64,000 nucleotides of DNA from Halocaridina rubra (lineage: Eukaryota > Arthropoda > Malacostraca > Decapoda > Atyidae): positions 105,001 to 169,000 of the forward strand of contig JAXCGZ010005685.1 in NCBI GenBank assembly GCA_037179515.1. Direction: 5' to 3'. Positions within the stretch are counted from its first letter, which is position 1. Every line of letters starts with the position of its first letter. The position numbers and the translations under genes were made by a program. The notes beneath the pieces were generated by a model. It was not told the DNA's origin. It searched no databases and worked only from the letters and a program-made list of their open reading frames with translations. Shown here piece after piece: positions 48,692-63,180 of this stretch.

Positions 48692-51600
48692 AGAGCCAGT
48701 GATAACTTCGGAAGTGAATTTGACGATGACAGACTCAGTGAAGCTGCTACAGCTATCCAAGCATCATATCGTGGCTACAAAGCTCGTAAGACTTTACAAC
48801 CTCGTATGATACAAGAAAGAGACGAAAGAAATGGAACGGATGAACACCTAAATGATATTAATTTGAATGATCCTGCCCTTCATGAAGCAGCTTCATTAAT
48901 ACAGTCATCATTTCGATCACATTTAGCTCAGAAAAATGATAAATCTGCACCAGTTCCTACCTATGATTTTAATGATATCATAGATTTGAATGATCCAAAA
49001 ACTGAGAGAGCAGCAATTGCAATACAGTCTTGCTTTAGAGGGTTTAAGACTAGAAAGAATTATACCTCCCGTAAAATTAAATCTGAAAATTTAATAAAGG
49101 GTAAAGAAGATGGTGGGATAGATTTGCAAGATCCTGAAGTCGTGAAAGCAGCAACTGTAATTCAGATGCAGTTTCGGAATTATAAATCTAGAGAAAAAGT
49201 ACTTTTAAAGCCTCAAAATGAGGAAGAGGAGTTATTATATATTGATCTCACAGATCCAAATTTGGAAAAAGCAGCTGCTATTATTCAATCTACTTTTAGA
49301 GGATTCCAAGCCAGAAAATCCATGAAATCCCCATGTTTATTGACATATTCTGAAAGAGAGAATATTGACTTAGAAGATCCTGCTATAATTAGAGCAGCAA
49401 CGGTTATTCAGACACAGTTTAGGAATTATAAATTAAGGAAAAAGAGAGCACTGAGACTTTCAAACAAGGAAGAAGACTTATCAAACATTGATCTCACAGA
49501 TCCAGAGTTGGAAAAAGCTGCTGCAATTATTCAATCTACATTTAGAGGATTCAAAACTAGAAAAGGTTTGGGAGCCAAACGTATGTTAAAATCTTCTCCA
49601 AAAGAGGATATCGATTTAGAAGATCCCGAAGTAATTAAAGCAGCAACTGTAATTCAGTCACAGTTTCGGAATTATAAATCAAGAGAAAGAAAGACATTGA
49701 AGCTTCGAAATGAGGAAGAAGACTTAGCAAATATTGATCTCACAGATCCAGAGTTGGAAAAAGCTGCCGCAATTATTCAATCTACATTCAGAGGATTCAA
49801 AACTAGAAAAGGTTTGGGAGCCAAATGTATGTTAAAATCTTCTCCAAAAGAGGATATCGATTTAGAAGATCCCGAAGTAATTAAAGCAGCAACTGTAATT
49901 CAGTCACAGTTTCGGAATTATAAATCAAGAGAAAGAAAGACATTGAAGCTTCGAAATGAGGAAGAAGACTTAGCAAATATTGATCTCACAGATCCAGAGT
50001 TGGAAAAAGCTGCTGCAATTATTCAATCTACATTCAGAGGATTCAAAACTAGAAAAGGTTTGGGAGCCAAATGTATCTTAAAATCTTCTCCAAAAGAGGA
50101 TATCGATTTAGAAGATCCCGAAGTAATTAAAGCAGCAACTGTAATTCAGTCACAGTTTAGAAATTATAAATCAAGAGAAAGAAAGACGTTGAAGCTTCGA
50201 AATGAGGAAGAAGACTTAGCAAATATTGATCTCACAGATCCAGAGTTGGAAAAAGCTGCTGCAATTATTCAATCTACATTCAGAGGATTCAAAACTAGAA
50301 AAGGTTTGGGAGCCAAATGTATCTTAAAATCTTCTCCAAAAGAGGATATCGATTTAGAAGATCCCGAAGTAATTAAAGCAGCAACTGTAATTCAGTCACA
50401 GTTTAGGAATTATAAATCAAGAGAAAGAAAGACGTTGAAGCTTCGAAATGAGGAAGAAGACTTAGCAAATATTGATCTCACAGATCCAGAGTTGGAAAAA
50501 GCTGCTGCAATTATTCAATCTACATTCAGAGGATTCAAAACTAGAAAAGGTTTGGGAGCCAAATGTATGTTAAAATCTTCTCCAAAAGAAGATATCGATT
50601 TAGAAGATCCCGAAGTAATTAAAGCAGCAACTGTAATTCAGTCACAGTTTAGGAATTATAAATCAAGAGAAAGAAAGACATTGAAGCTTCGAAATGAGGA
50701 AGAAGACTTAGCAAATATTGATCTCACAGATCCAGAATTGGAAAAAGCTGCTGCAATTATTCAATCTACATTCAGAGGATTCAAAACTAGAAAAGGTTTG
50801 GGAGCCAAATGTATGTTAAAATCTTCTCCAAAAGAGGATATCGATTTAGAAGATCCCGAAGTTATCAAAGCAGCAACTGTAATTCAGTCACAGTTTCGAA
50901 ATTATAAATCAAGAGAAAGAGTAGCATTGAAGCTTCGAAATGAGGAAGAAGACTTAGCAAATATTGATCTCACAGATCCTGAGTTGGAAAAAGCTGCCGC
51001 TATTATTCAATCTACATTTAGAGGATTCAAAACTAGAAAAGGTTTGGGAGCCAAATGTATGTTAAAATCTTCTCCAAAAGAGGATATCGATTTAGAAGAC
51101 CCCGAAGTAATTAAAGCAGCAACTGTAATTCAGTCACAGTTTAGGAATTATAAATCAAGAGAAAGAAAGACATTGAAGCTTCGAAATGAGGAAGAAGACT
51201 TAGCAAATATTGATCTCACAGATCCAGAGTTGGAGAAAGCTGCCGCAATTATTCAATCTACATTTAGAGGATTCAAAACTAGAAAAGGTTTGGGAGCCAA
51301 ATGTATCTTAAAATCTTCTCCAAAAGAGAATATCGATTTAGAAGATCCCGAAGTAATTAAAGCAGCAACTGTAATTCAGTCACAGTTTAGGAATTATAAA
51401 TCAAGAGAAAGAAAGACATTGAAGCTTCGAAATGAGGAAGAAGACTTAGTAAATATTGATCTCACAGATCCTGAGTTGGAAAAAGCTGCTGCAATTATTC
51501 AATCTACATTCAGGGGATTCAAAACTAGAAAAGATTTGGGAGCCAAATGTATTTTAATATCTTCTCCAAAAGAGGATATCGATTTAGAAGATCCTGAAGT

Positions 51601-54600
51601 AATTAAAGCAGCAACTGTAATTCAGTCACAGTTTCGGAATTATAAATCAAGAGAAAGAAAGACGTTGAAGCTTCGAAATGAGGAAGAAGACTTAGCAAAT
51701 ATTGATCTCACAGATCCAGAGTTGGAAAAAGCTGCTGCAATTATTCAATCTACATTCAGAGGATTCAAAACTAGAAAAGGTTTGGGAGCCAAATGTATCT
51801 TAAAATCTTCTCCAAAAGAAGATATCGATTTAGAAGATCCCGAAGTAATTAAAGCAGCAACTGTAATTCAGTCACAGTTTAGGAATTATAAATCAAGAGA
51901 AAGAAAGACATTGAAGCTTCGAAATGAGGAAGAAGACTTAGCAAATATTGATCTCACAGATCCAGAGTTGGAAAAAGCTGCTGCAATTATTCAATCTACT
52001 TTCAGAGGATTCAAAACTAGAAAAGGTTTGGGAGCCAAACGTATGTTAAAATCTTCTCCGAAAGAGGATATCGACTTAGAAGATCCCGAAGTAATCAAAG
52101 CAGCAACTGTAATTCAGTCACAGTTTCGGAATTATAAATCAAGAGAAAGAGTAGCATTGAAGCTTCGAAATGAGGAAGAAGACTTAGCAAATATTGATCT
52201 CACAGATCCAGACTTGGAAAAAGCTGCTGCAATTATTCAATCTACTTTCAGAGGATTCAAAACTAGAAAAGGTTTGGGAGCCAAACGTATGTTAAAATCT
52301 TCTCAAAATGAGGATGTCGACTTAGAAGATCCCGAAGTAATTAAAGCAGCAACTGTAATTCAGACACAGTTTCGGAATTATAAATCAAGAGAAAGAAAGA
52401 CATTGAAGCTTCGAAATGAGGAAGAAGACTTAGCAAATATTGATCTCACAGATCCTGAGTTGGAAAAAGCTGCTGCAGTTATTCAATCTACATTCAGAGG
52501 ATTCAAAACTAGAAAAGGTTTGGGAGCCAAATGTATGTTAAAATCTTCTCCGAAAGAGGATATCGACTTAGAAGATCCCGAAGTAATCAAAGCAGCAACT
52601 GTAATTCAGTCACAGTTTCGAAATTATAAATCAAGAGAAAGAGTAGCATTGAAGCTTCGAAATGAGGAAGAAGACTTAGCAAATATTGATCTCACAGATC
52701 CTGAGTTGGAAAAAGCTGCCGCTATTATTCAATCTACATTTAGAGGATTCAAAACTAGAAAAGGTTTGGGAGCCAAACGTATGTTAAAATCTTCTCCAAA
52801 AGAGGATATCGATTTAGAAGATCCCGAAGTAATTAAAGCAGCAACTGTAATTCAGTCACAGTTTAGGAATTATAAATCAAGAGAAAGAGTAGCATTGAAG
52901 CTTCGAAATGAGGAAGAAGACTTAGCAAATATTGATCTCACAGATCCAGAGTTGGAAAAAGCTGCTGCTATTATTCAATCTACATTTAGAGGATTCAAAA
53001 CTAGAAAAGGTTTGGGAGCCAAATGTATGTTAAAATCTTCTCCAAAAGAGGATATCGATTTAGAAGATCCCGAAGTAATTAAAGCAGCAACTGTAATTCA
53101 GTCACAGTTTAGGAATTATAAATCAAGAGAAAGAAAGACATTGAAGCTTCGAAATGAGGAAGAAGACTTAGCAAATATTGATCTCACAGACCCAGAGTTG
53201 GAAAAAGCTGCCGCAATTATTCAATCTACATTCAGAGGATTCAAAACTAGAAAAGATTTGGGAGCCAAATGTATGTTAAAATCTTCTCCAAACGAGGATA
53301 TCGATTTAGAAGATCCCGAAGTAATTAAAGCAGCAACTGTAATTCAGTCACAGTTTAGGAATTATAAATCAAGAGAAAGAGTAGCATTGAAGCTTCGAAA
53401 TGAGGAAGAAGACTTAGCAAATATTGATCTCACAGATCCGGAGTTGGAGAAAGCTGCCGCAATTATTCAATCTACATTTAGAGGATTCAAAACTAGAAAA
53501 GATTTGGGAGCCAAATGTATGTTAAAATCTTCTCCAAAAGAGGATATCGATTTAGAAGATCCCGAAGTAATTAAAGCAGCAACTGTAATTCAGTCACAGT
53601 TTCGGAATTATAAATCAAGAGAAAGAGTAGCACTGAAGCTTCGAAATGAGGAAGAAGACTTAGCAAATATTGATCTCACAGATCCAGAGCTAGAAAAAGC
53701 TGCTGCTATTATTCAATCTACATTTAGAGGATTCAAAACTAGAAAAGGTTTGGGAGCCAAATGTATGTTAAAATCTTCTCCAAAAGAGGATATCGATTTA
53801 GAAGATCCCGAAGTTATCAAAGCAGCAACTGTAATTCAGTCACAGTTTAGGAATTATAAATCAAGAGAAAGAAAGACATTGAAGCTTCGAAATGAGGAAG
53901 AAGACTTAGCAAATATTGATCTCACAGATCCAGAGTTGGAAAAAGCTGCTGCTATCATTCAATCTACATTTAGAGGATTCAAAACTAGAAAAGGTTTGGG
54001 AGCCAAATGCATGTTAAAATCTTCTCCAAAAGAGGATATCGATTTAGAAGATCCCGAAGTAATTAAAGCAGCAACTGTAATTCAGACGCAGTTTCGGAAT
54101 TATAAATCCAGAGAAAGAGTAGCATTGAAGCTTCCAAATGAGGAAGAAGACTTAGCAAATATTGATCTCACAGATCCAGAGTTGGAAAAAGCTGCTGCTA
54201 TTATTCAATCTACATTCAGAGGATTCAAAACTAGAAAAGGTTTGGGAGCCAAATGTATCTTAAAATCTTCTCCAAAAGAGGATATCGATTTAGAAGATCC
54301 CGAAGTAATTAAAGCAGCAACTGTAATTCAGTCACAGTTTCGGAATTATAAATCAAGAGATAAGGCAGCTTTTAAGCTTCGAAGAGAGCAAAAGGACCTA
54401 GCAGATATTGATCTCACTGACCCAGAATTGGAAAAAGCAGCAACTGTTATTCAATCAACATTTAGAAATTTCATAACCAGAAAAGGCACAATACCTTCAA
54501 ATCCCCCTAAAATTACCAAAAGCGATAGAATTGATATAGAAGATCCTAAAGTCATCGAAGCAGCATTAGTTATTCAATCTTCTTTTCGTGCATATCAGTC

Positions 54601-55660
54601 AAGAAAGGGAAGGAGTGAGGATCTATGCTTGACCAATATTGATTTGAAGGATCCTAAAGTTGAGAAAGCTGTTGTGACAATACAATCAGCATATCGAGAT
54701 TTTAGATGCAAAAAAATGTTGATGGCAAAAAATCCTAATGGTAAAGAATCACAGGAAATTGATTTAACTGATCCTAGAGTACAAAAGGCAGCCTTGCAGA
54801 TTCAGTCTCTCTTCCGAGGTGTTAAAGTAAGGAAAGATTTACAAAAGTCTTCAGATATGCGTATAGCAAAAGATAATTCTTGTGAATCCTTGAATCTACT
54901 CGATCACTCTGTTAAGCGAGCTGTAACTATACTACAAGCAGGAGTACGTGGATATTTGTCTCGCAAGGACATGCAAAAGAAAGGACTTTTAAAATCTAAA
55001 AAAGTTCCTACTCGAGGTGATGTAACATACAAAGGTTTTCAAGCGAGAAAGTTGATGAGGACGGGGAAAGTGGTTGATCCAAAGACAGCTCATCGGGGAA
55101 AGGTAAATGCAAATTCTAAAAGAATTGCCATGAATAAGGAATGTGGCACATCATTTTTGCATCATAATGATGAGTGTCATGCTCTTGAGGATGCTGCTAC
55201 AAAGATTCAGTCTTTATTCAGAGGATATAAGACCAGAAAATATTTAAACCAAGGGAAGTCAAGTAATCCTCGTTTTACTGAACCATCTATAATAGTTACT
55301 CCGGTTGATGATTTGACTGAAGAACTGTATCTAGGAAAACGTAAACAGTCTTTGGATAAGACCACTCTCATACCAGAGAAGACTGACCTTAGCAATACTG
55401 ACTCTCATACTATTTCCAGTCGGAAATGTGAACTTGACGGAGACGACGATGAACTAAACGAAGCAGCAACAAAGATTCAAAATGCCTTCCGAAGGTACAG
55501 AACCGAAAAACAAATGAATGCTTGTCAGACTAAAGAACAGTTAGCTGCTACCAAAATTCAGGCTGCATTCAGAGGTTATAAAACGAGGAAAGGCGTAAAA
55601 GGACCGTCTTATAAATGCTTGCCACGAGGTCTTCAGAACAGAAGAGATAGGCAAAAATAA
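48692..55660 (+). CDS. Modular gene, IQ-motif array exon (terminal)
   Basis: One 6.97-kb open exon, entered in phase 0 (AGA GCC AGT after CATCTTTCAG), ending TAA at 55658-55660. It encodes about 2,320 residues with, by my count, some 54 IQ motifs of the IQxxxRGxxxR type. The first is AATAIQASYRGYKARK, the last AATKIQAAFRGYKTRK. Most are preceded by a D[IL]x[DE]DPE-like acidic turn (NIDLTDPELEKAA). IQ motifs bind calmodulin or related EF-hand light chains, often without calcium (family knowledge). Motif spacing is about 40-42 residues, wider than the 23-26 of myosin necks, so a rigid lever arm is unlikely. No motor, kinase or calponin-homology domain is seen. Single motifs resemble neuromodulin/igloo IQ sequences and ASPM also has long IQ arrays; neither orthology can be claimed. 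Confidence 0.88.
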   Translation, partial: RASDNFGSEFDDDRLSEAATAIQASYRGYKARKTLQPRMIQERDERNGTDEHLNDINLNDPALHEAASLIQSSFRSHLAQKNDKSAPVPTYDFNDIIDLNDPKTERAAIAIQSCFRGFKTRKNYTSRKIKSENLIKGKEDGGIDLQDPEVVKAATVIQMQFRNYKSREKVLLKPQNEEEELLYIDLTDPNLEKAAAIIQSTFRGFQARKSMKSPCLLTYSERENIDLEDPAIIRAATVIQTQFRNYKLRKKRALRLSNKEEDLSNIDLTDPELEKAAAIIQSTFRGFKTRKGLGAKRMLKSSPKEDIDLEDPEVIKAATVIQSQFRNYKSRERKTLKLRNEEEDLANIDLTDPELEKAAAIIQSTFRGFKTRKGLGAKCMLKSSPKEDIDLEDPEVIKAATVIQSQFRNYKSRERKTLKLRNEEEDLANIDLTDPELEKAAAIIQSTFRGFKTRKGLGAKCILKSSPKEDIDLEDPEVIKAATVIQSQFRNYKSRERKTLKLRNEEEDLANIDLTDPELEKAAAIIQSTFRGFKTRKGLGAKCILKSSPKEDIDLEDPEVIKAATVIQSQFRNYKSRERKTLKLRNEEEDLANIDLTDPELEKAAAIIQSTFRGFKTRKGLGAKCMLKSSPKEDIDLEDPEVIKAATVIQSQFRNYKSRERKTLKLRNEEEDLANIDLTDPELEKAAAIIQSTFRGFKTRKGLGAKCMLKSSPKEDIDLEDPEVIKAATVIQSQFRNYKSRERVALKLRNEEEDLANIDLTDPELEKAAAIIQSTFRGFKTRKGLGAKCMLKSSPKEDIDLEDPEVIKAATVIQSQFRNYKSRERKTLKLRNEEEDLANIDLTDPELEKAAAIIQSTFRGFKTRKGLGAKCILKSSPKENIDLEDPEVIKAATVIQSQFRNYKSRERKTLKLRNEEEDLVNIDLTDPELEKAAAIIQSTFRGFKTRKDLGAKCILISSPKEDIDLEDPEVIKAATVIQSQFRNYKSRERKTLKLRNEEEDLANIDLTDPELEKAAAIIQSTFRGFKTRKGLGAKCILKSSPKEDIDLEDPEVIKAATVIQSQFRNYKSRERKTLKLRNEEEDLANIDLTDPELEKAAAIIQSTFRGFKTRKGLGAKRMLKSSPKEDIDLEDPEVIKAATVIQSQFRNYKSRERVALKLRNEEEDLANIDLTDPDLEKAAAIIQSTFRGFKTRKGLGAKRMLKSSQNEDVDLEDPEVIKAATVIQTQFRNYKSRERKTLKLRNEEEDLANIDLTDPELEKAAAVIQSTFRGFKTRKGLGAKCMLKSSPKEDIDLEDPEVIKAATVIQSQFRNYKSRERVALKLRNEEEDLANIDLTDPELEKAAAIIQSTFRGFKTRKGLGAKRMLKSSPKEDIDLEDPEVIKAATVIQSQFRNYKSRERVALKLRNEEEDLANIDLTDPELEKAAAIIQSTFRGFKTRKGLGAKCMLKSSPKEDIDLEDPEVIKAATVIQSQFRNYKSRERKTLKLRNEEEDLANIDLTDPELEKAAAIIQSTFRGFKTRKDLGAKCMLKSSPNEDIDLEDPEVIKAATVIQSQFRNYKSRERVALKLRNEEEDLANIDLTDPELEKAAAIIQSTFRGFKTRKDLGAKCMLKSSPKEDIDLEDPEVIKAATVIQSQFRNYKSRERVALKLRNEEEDLANIDLTDPELEKAAAIIQSTFRGFKTRKGLGAKCMLKSSPKEDIDLEDPEVIKAATVIQSQFRNYKSRERKTLKLRNEEEDLANIDLTDPELEKAAAIIQSTFRGFKTRKGLGAKCMLKSSPKEDIDLEDPEVIKAATVIQTQFRNYKSRERVALKLPNEEEDLANIDLTDPELEKAAAIIQSTFRGFKTRKGLGAKCILKSSPKEDIDLEDPEVIKAATVIQSQFRNYKSRDKAAFKLRREQKDLADIDLTDPELEKAATVIQSTFRNFITRKGTIPSNPPKITKSDRIDIEDPKVIEAALVIQSSFRAYQSRKGRSEDLCLTNIDLKDPKVEKAVVTIQSAYRDFRCKKMLMAKNPNGKESQEIDLTDPRVQKAALQIQSLFRGVKVRKDLQKSSDMRIAKDNSCESLNLLDHSVKRAVTILQAGVRGYLSRKDMQKKGLLKSKKVPTRGDVTYKGFQARKLMRTGKVVDPKTAHRGKVNANSKRIAMNKECGTSFLHHNDECHALEDAATKIQSLFRGYKTRKYLNQGKSSNPRFTEPSIIVTPVDDLTEELYLGKRKQSLDKTTLIPEKTDLSNTDSHTISSRKCELDGDDDELNEAATKIQNAFRRYRTEKQMNACQTKEQLAATKIQAAFRGYKTRKGVKGPSYKCLPRGLQNRRDRQK
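49604..54523 (+). repeat. Twenty 246-bp units encoding paired IQ motifs
   Basis: Unit starts (GAGGATATCGATTTAGAAG) fall at exact multiples of 246 bp from 49604 to 54278, so there is no indel over 19 periods. Each 82-residue unit carries a type-1 motif (VIQSQFRNYKSRE) and a type-2 motif (IIQSTFRGFKTRK). Variation is mostly RKTLKL/RVALKL and KCMLK/KRMLK/KCILK. The last unit diverges towards its 3' end. Confidence 0.95.
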
Positions 55661-57455
<1,795 letters not shown>

Positions 57456-57588
57456 TGTTGTTGTTTTAGATTCTCCACCCATGGCTGGGTGGAACGGGTC
57501 ATGGAGGACCCATAGAGCGGTTGCCAGCCGGCACAAGCCCCAACCTCCCTACTGTGGTGCCCAGCCACAGCAGTAACCTCCCCAGTAT
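57456..57588 (-). mobile_element. SINE-B 3' fragment
   Basis: TTGTTTTAGATTCTCCACCC, GGAGGACCCATAGAGCGG and CACAGCAGTAACCTCCCC form the reverse complement of the SINE-B 3' two thirds. Confidence 0.8.
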
Positions 57589-60958
<3,370 letters not shown>

Positions 60959-61282
60959 TCTGTGTCATGCATTCGTATTTTCGTGATATATATATATATA
61001 TAGTAAAAGCAATGGAAGTATATATAGTAAAGCAATGAAAGTAGATATAGGTACTCAGTTTCAACATCCCACACAGTGTTTACAGAATAACGCAATAGAT
61101 TTATTTTGATCATGCAAAATGGTAAATTAAAGGGCAGTGTGAACAGTCATTGTCTGATCCTGTATATGAAAAAATGCACTAAATTTCTGGTTGTACTGAA
61201 TTAATAACAGTACAGTATACTTTAAATGCGTGCATATATGTATTATAACTTAATTCGAGTTTCAGAACAATGAGCTGGTTGT

Positions 61283-61288
<6 letters not shown>

Positions 61289-61375
<87 letters not shown>
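61289..61375. repeat. (TA)n microsatellite, SINE-T tail
   Basis: TA run lying at the 3' side of the minus-strand SINE-T. Confidence 0.95.
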
Positions 61376-61378
<3 letters not shown>

Positions 61379-61480
61379 TAATTTTTACTCCAACCGAAAC
61401 TTGAACCTAGGACTTATAAATACTAAGCCAAGGCGCTTCCAACTAGGTTCAAGTCCCGGTTGGGGTAAAAATGATTCATG
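61376..61480 (-). mobile_element. SINE-T copy, minus orientation
   Basis: The reverse complement reads CTAGTTGGAAGCGCCTTGGC, then CCTAGGTTCAAGTTTCGG and TAAAAATTATTCA before the TA array. It matches 37721-37810 block for block (GTTGGTAGCGCCTTGGCTCAG, TAGGTTCGAGTCCTGG). An extra inverted B-box-like piece (TTCAAGTCCCGGTTGGGG) lies at its 5' side. Confidence 0.65.
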
Positions 61481-61508
61481 TTTTCACATATGTAATGTGC
61501 TTATTTGG

Positions 61509-61732
<224 letters not shown>

Positions 61733-61831
61733 TAGAAGCGGGAGGAATATAGACGCAATAAGAGCATAAAGACCGTATCAGAAGTATTAAACGGTACTCA
61801 GTAAATTATTCGTTATATTGTAATAGACTGA

Positions 61832-61960
61832 TTAGCAGAAACTGCCAGACCAACACTCCAGATTCAAGGAGCAGCCGGAGCAGAAGCCACATGCGCAGTA
61901 AGTACCCTCTCCACATTTGCCATTCTCCCACCATTCACCTCCACATCCCTGACCTGGGCC
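61832..61960 (-). CDS. Neuroparsin, last coding exon
   Basis: Minus-strand exon after acceptor ATTATTTTGACAG, entered in phase 0 and ending TAA. It encodes 42 residues: GPGQGCGGEWWENGKCGEGT followed by YCACGFCSGCSLNLECWSGS and FC. With the preceding exon this gives VCAKGPGxxCGG...GKCGEGxYCxCGxCSGCS, the hallmark of neuroparsins, secreted neurohormones with a fold related to the IGF-binding-protein N-terminal domain (family knowledge). Eight cysteines lie here and four in the mature part of the previous exon, the canonical twelve. In insects neuroparsins act on reproduction, water balance and metabolism; in decapods a link to vitellogenesis has been reported. No polyadenylation signal is obvious in the 100 bp downstream. 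Confidence 0.92.
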   Translation of the reverse strand, partial: GPGQGCGGEWWENGKCGEGTYCACGFCSGCSLNLECWSGSFC

Positions 61961-62407
61961 CTGTCAAAATAATATTAAAATAGTAATAATAGTTTGCATA
62001 CAAGTGGATTAAAAACAACATGACCAGTTTCAGAAATCTTCAGTATAGTTTCTCACTCAGACAGAATTTTTATTTACCATTAAAGTTTCACTATATGAAG
62101 CTGATTTAGGCAAATATTAACTAAAGGTTAGTTCTGTAAGCAACAAGACTAATATATTATTATTTACTTGATACAAGTTTCATATTGCCTAATTTATGAA
62201 GTAAATCTTTGGTGTTTATATCGGGCACACGATTTCAAGGTTGCCAGAACCGTGATTATTATTATTAAAGAAAAAAAAATGCTGCTCTAAGTATAATATT
62301 TAAGAGTAAAAATATTTTGTTTTTTAGGACTACAGTATACAAAAATCTAAGTGAAAAAAATCATAACTTGTATGGTTAGATGAGGAATGCATAAGTAAAA
62401 CACTAAC
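61961..62407 (-). other. Neuroparsin intron
   Basis: A 447-bp phase-0 intron with donor AAG|GTTAGT and acceptor TTTTGACAG on the minus strand. AT-rich, no repeat family recognised. Confidence 0.85.
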
Positions 62408-62516
62408 CTTGGCACAGACGGTGTTCCGACACCAGTCAACGTAAGTTCCATATTTACAGTCTGACGGATTGACGTTGTGCCTAACACCTCTGCAAGAGGG
62501 TGCTGCTTGGCATGTG
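62408..62516 (-). CDS. Neuroparsin, middle coding exon
   Basis: 109 bp on the minus strand after acceptor CACTTCTAATGCAG. The first base completes a codon; then TCQAAPSCRGVRHNVNPSDC and KYGTYVDWCRNTVCAK. The pattern SC...DCKYG...WC...VCAK matches the N-terminal half of decapod and insect neuroparsins. The signal peptide probably ends near TCQA, giving a mature start at APSC; this is inferred. The exon with the start codon and hydrophobic signal core was not found in the 1.5 kb upstream on this strand, so it is presumably beyond 64000. Confidence 0.9.
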
Positions 62517-62664
62517 CTGCATTAGAAGTGGAAACAAAGTGAAAGTACTGAGTATTGTTTTCTGAAAAGTACTTAAATCACACTTAACACACTAATTACC
62601 AAACCATATTGAACGGGTTTTTTTTTTTGTCTGTCCCTTTCCGCCAGTTATGTGAAGAGCTCAA

Positions 62665-62776
62665 CCACGAATGGGTGGAACGGGTCATGGAGGACCCATA
62701 GGGCGGTCGCCAGCCGGCACAGTCCCCAACTCCCCCGCTGTGGTGCCCAGCCACAGCAGTAACCTCCCCATTTAGT
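62665..62776 (-). mobile_element. SINE-B 3' fragment in neuroparsin intron
   Basis: GGGTGGAACGGGTCATGGAG, CGGTCGCCAGCCGGCACAG and CCACAGCAGTAACCTCCCC. The tRNA-like head is missing. Confidence 0.8.
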
Positions 62777-63180
62777 ATTGAGCAGTAGTGTACTATATAG
62801 TGGTATTCATATGTGCCAGAAAAAATGCACAATCAATAGAATTACTAATTCTAAGCCCTTTCAAAATGGACAAGTTATTAAAGAGAAAACCTCAGTGTTC
62901 AGTTTTTTTAGAGAGATCTGAACATGTGAAGAATCAGGTACCAATGTTGAACAAACTTTATAAGTTCGAGGGACTATGAAATATCAGCTGCAGAATCGTA
63001 GGTTAGAGATATGTACTCGTCCCAAGCACTGAAATACCTTTTCAACACGAATCTTGTTCAAATTTCTGGGCATATTGACTTTACCCACAAAACTATCCTT
63101 TGTTACAAGGAGTTAAACAGTACTCTCAGTGCTTGGTTCGACTTGCACATTTGAAAGAGTGTTTTCGTTATTGAACAATA
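62777..63180. other. Presumed neuroparsin upstream intron, nothing recognised
   Basis: No signal-peptide-like exon was found on the minus strand. A plus-strand frame (62788-62979) has no recognisable similarity. Confidence 0.45.

Noticed and set aside
49604..54523. CRISPR-like or transposon-like array
   Set aside because: Regular spacing comes from contiguous coding repeats without spacers; every unit keeps the IQ reading frame.
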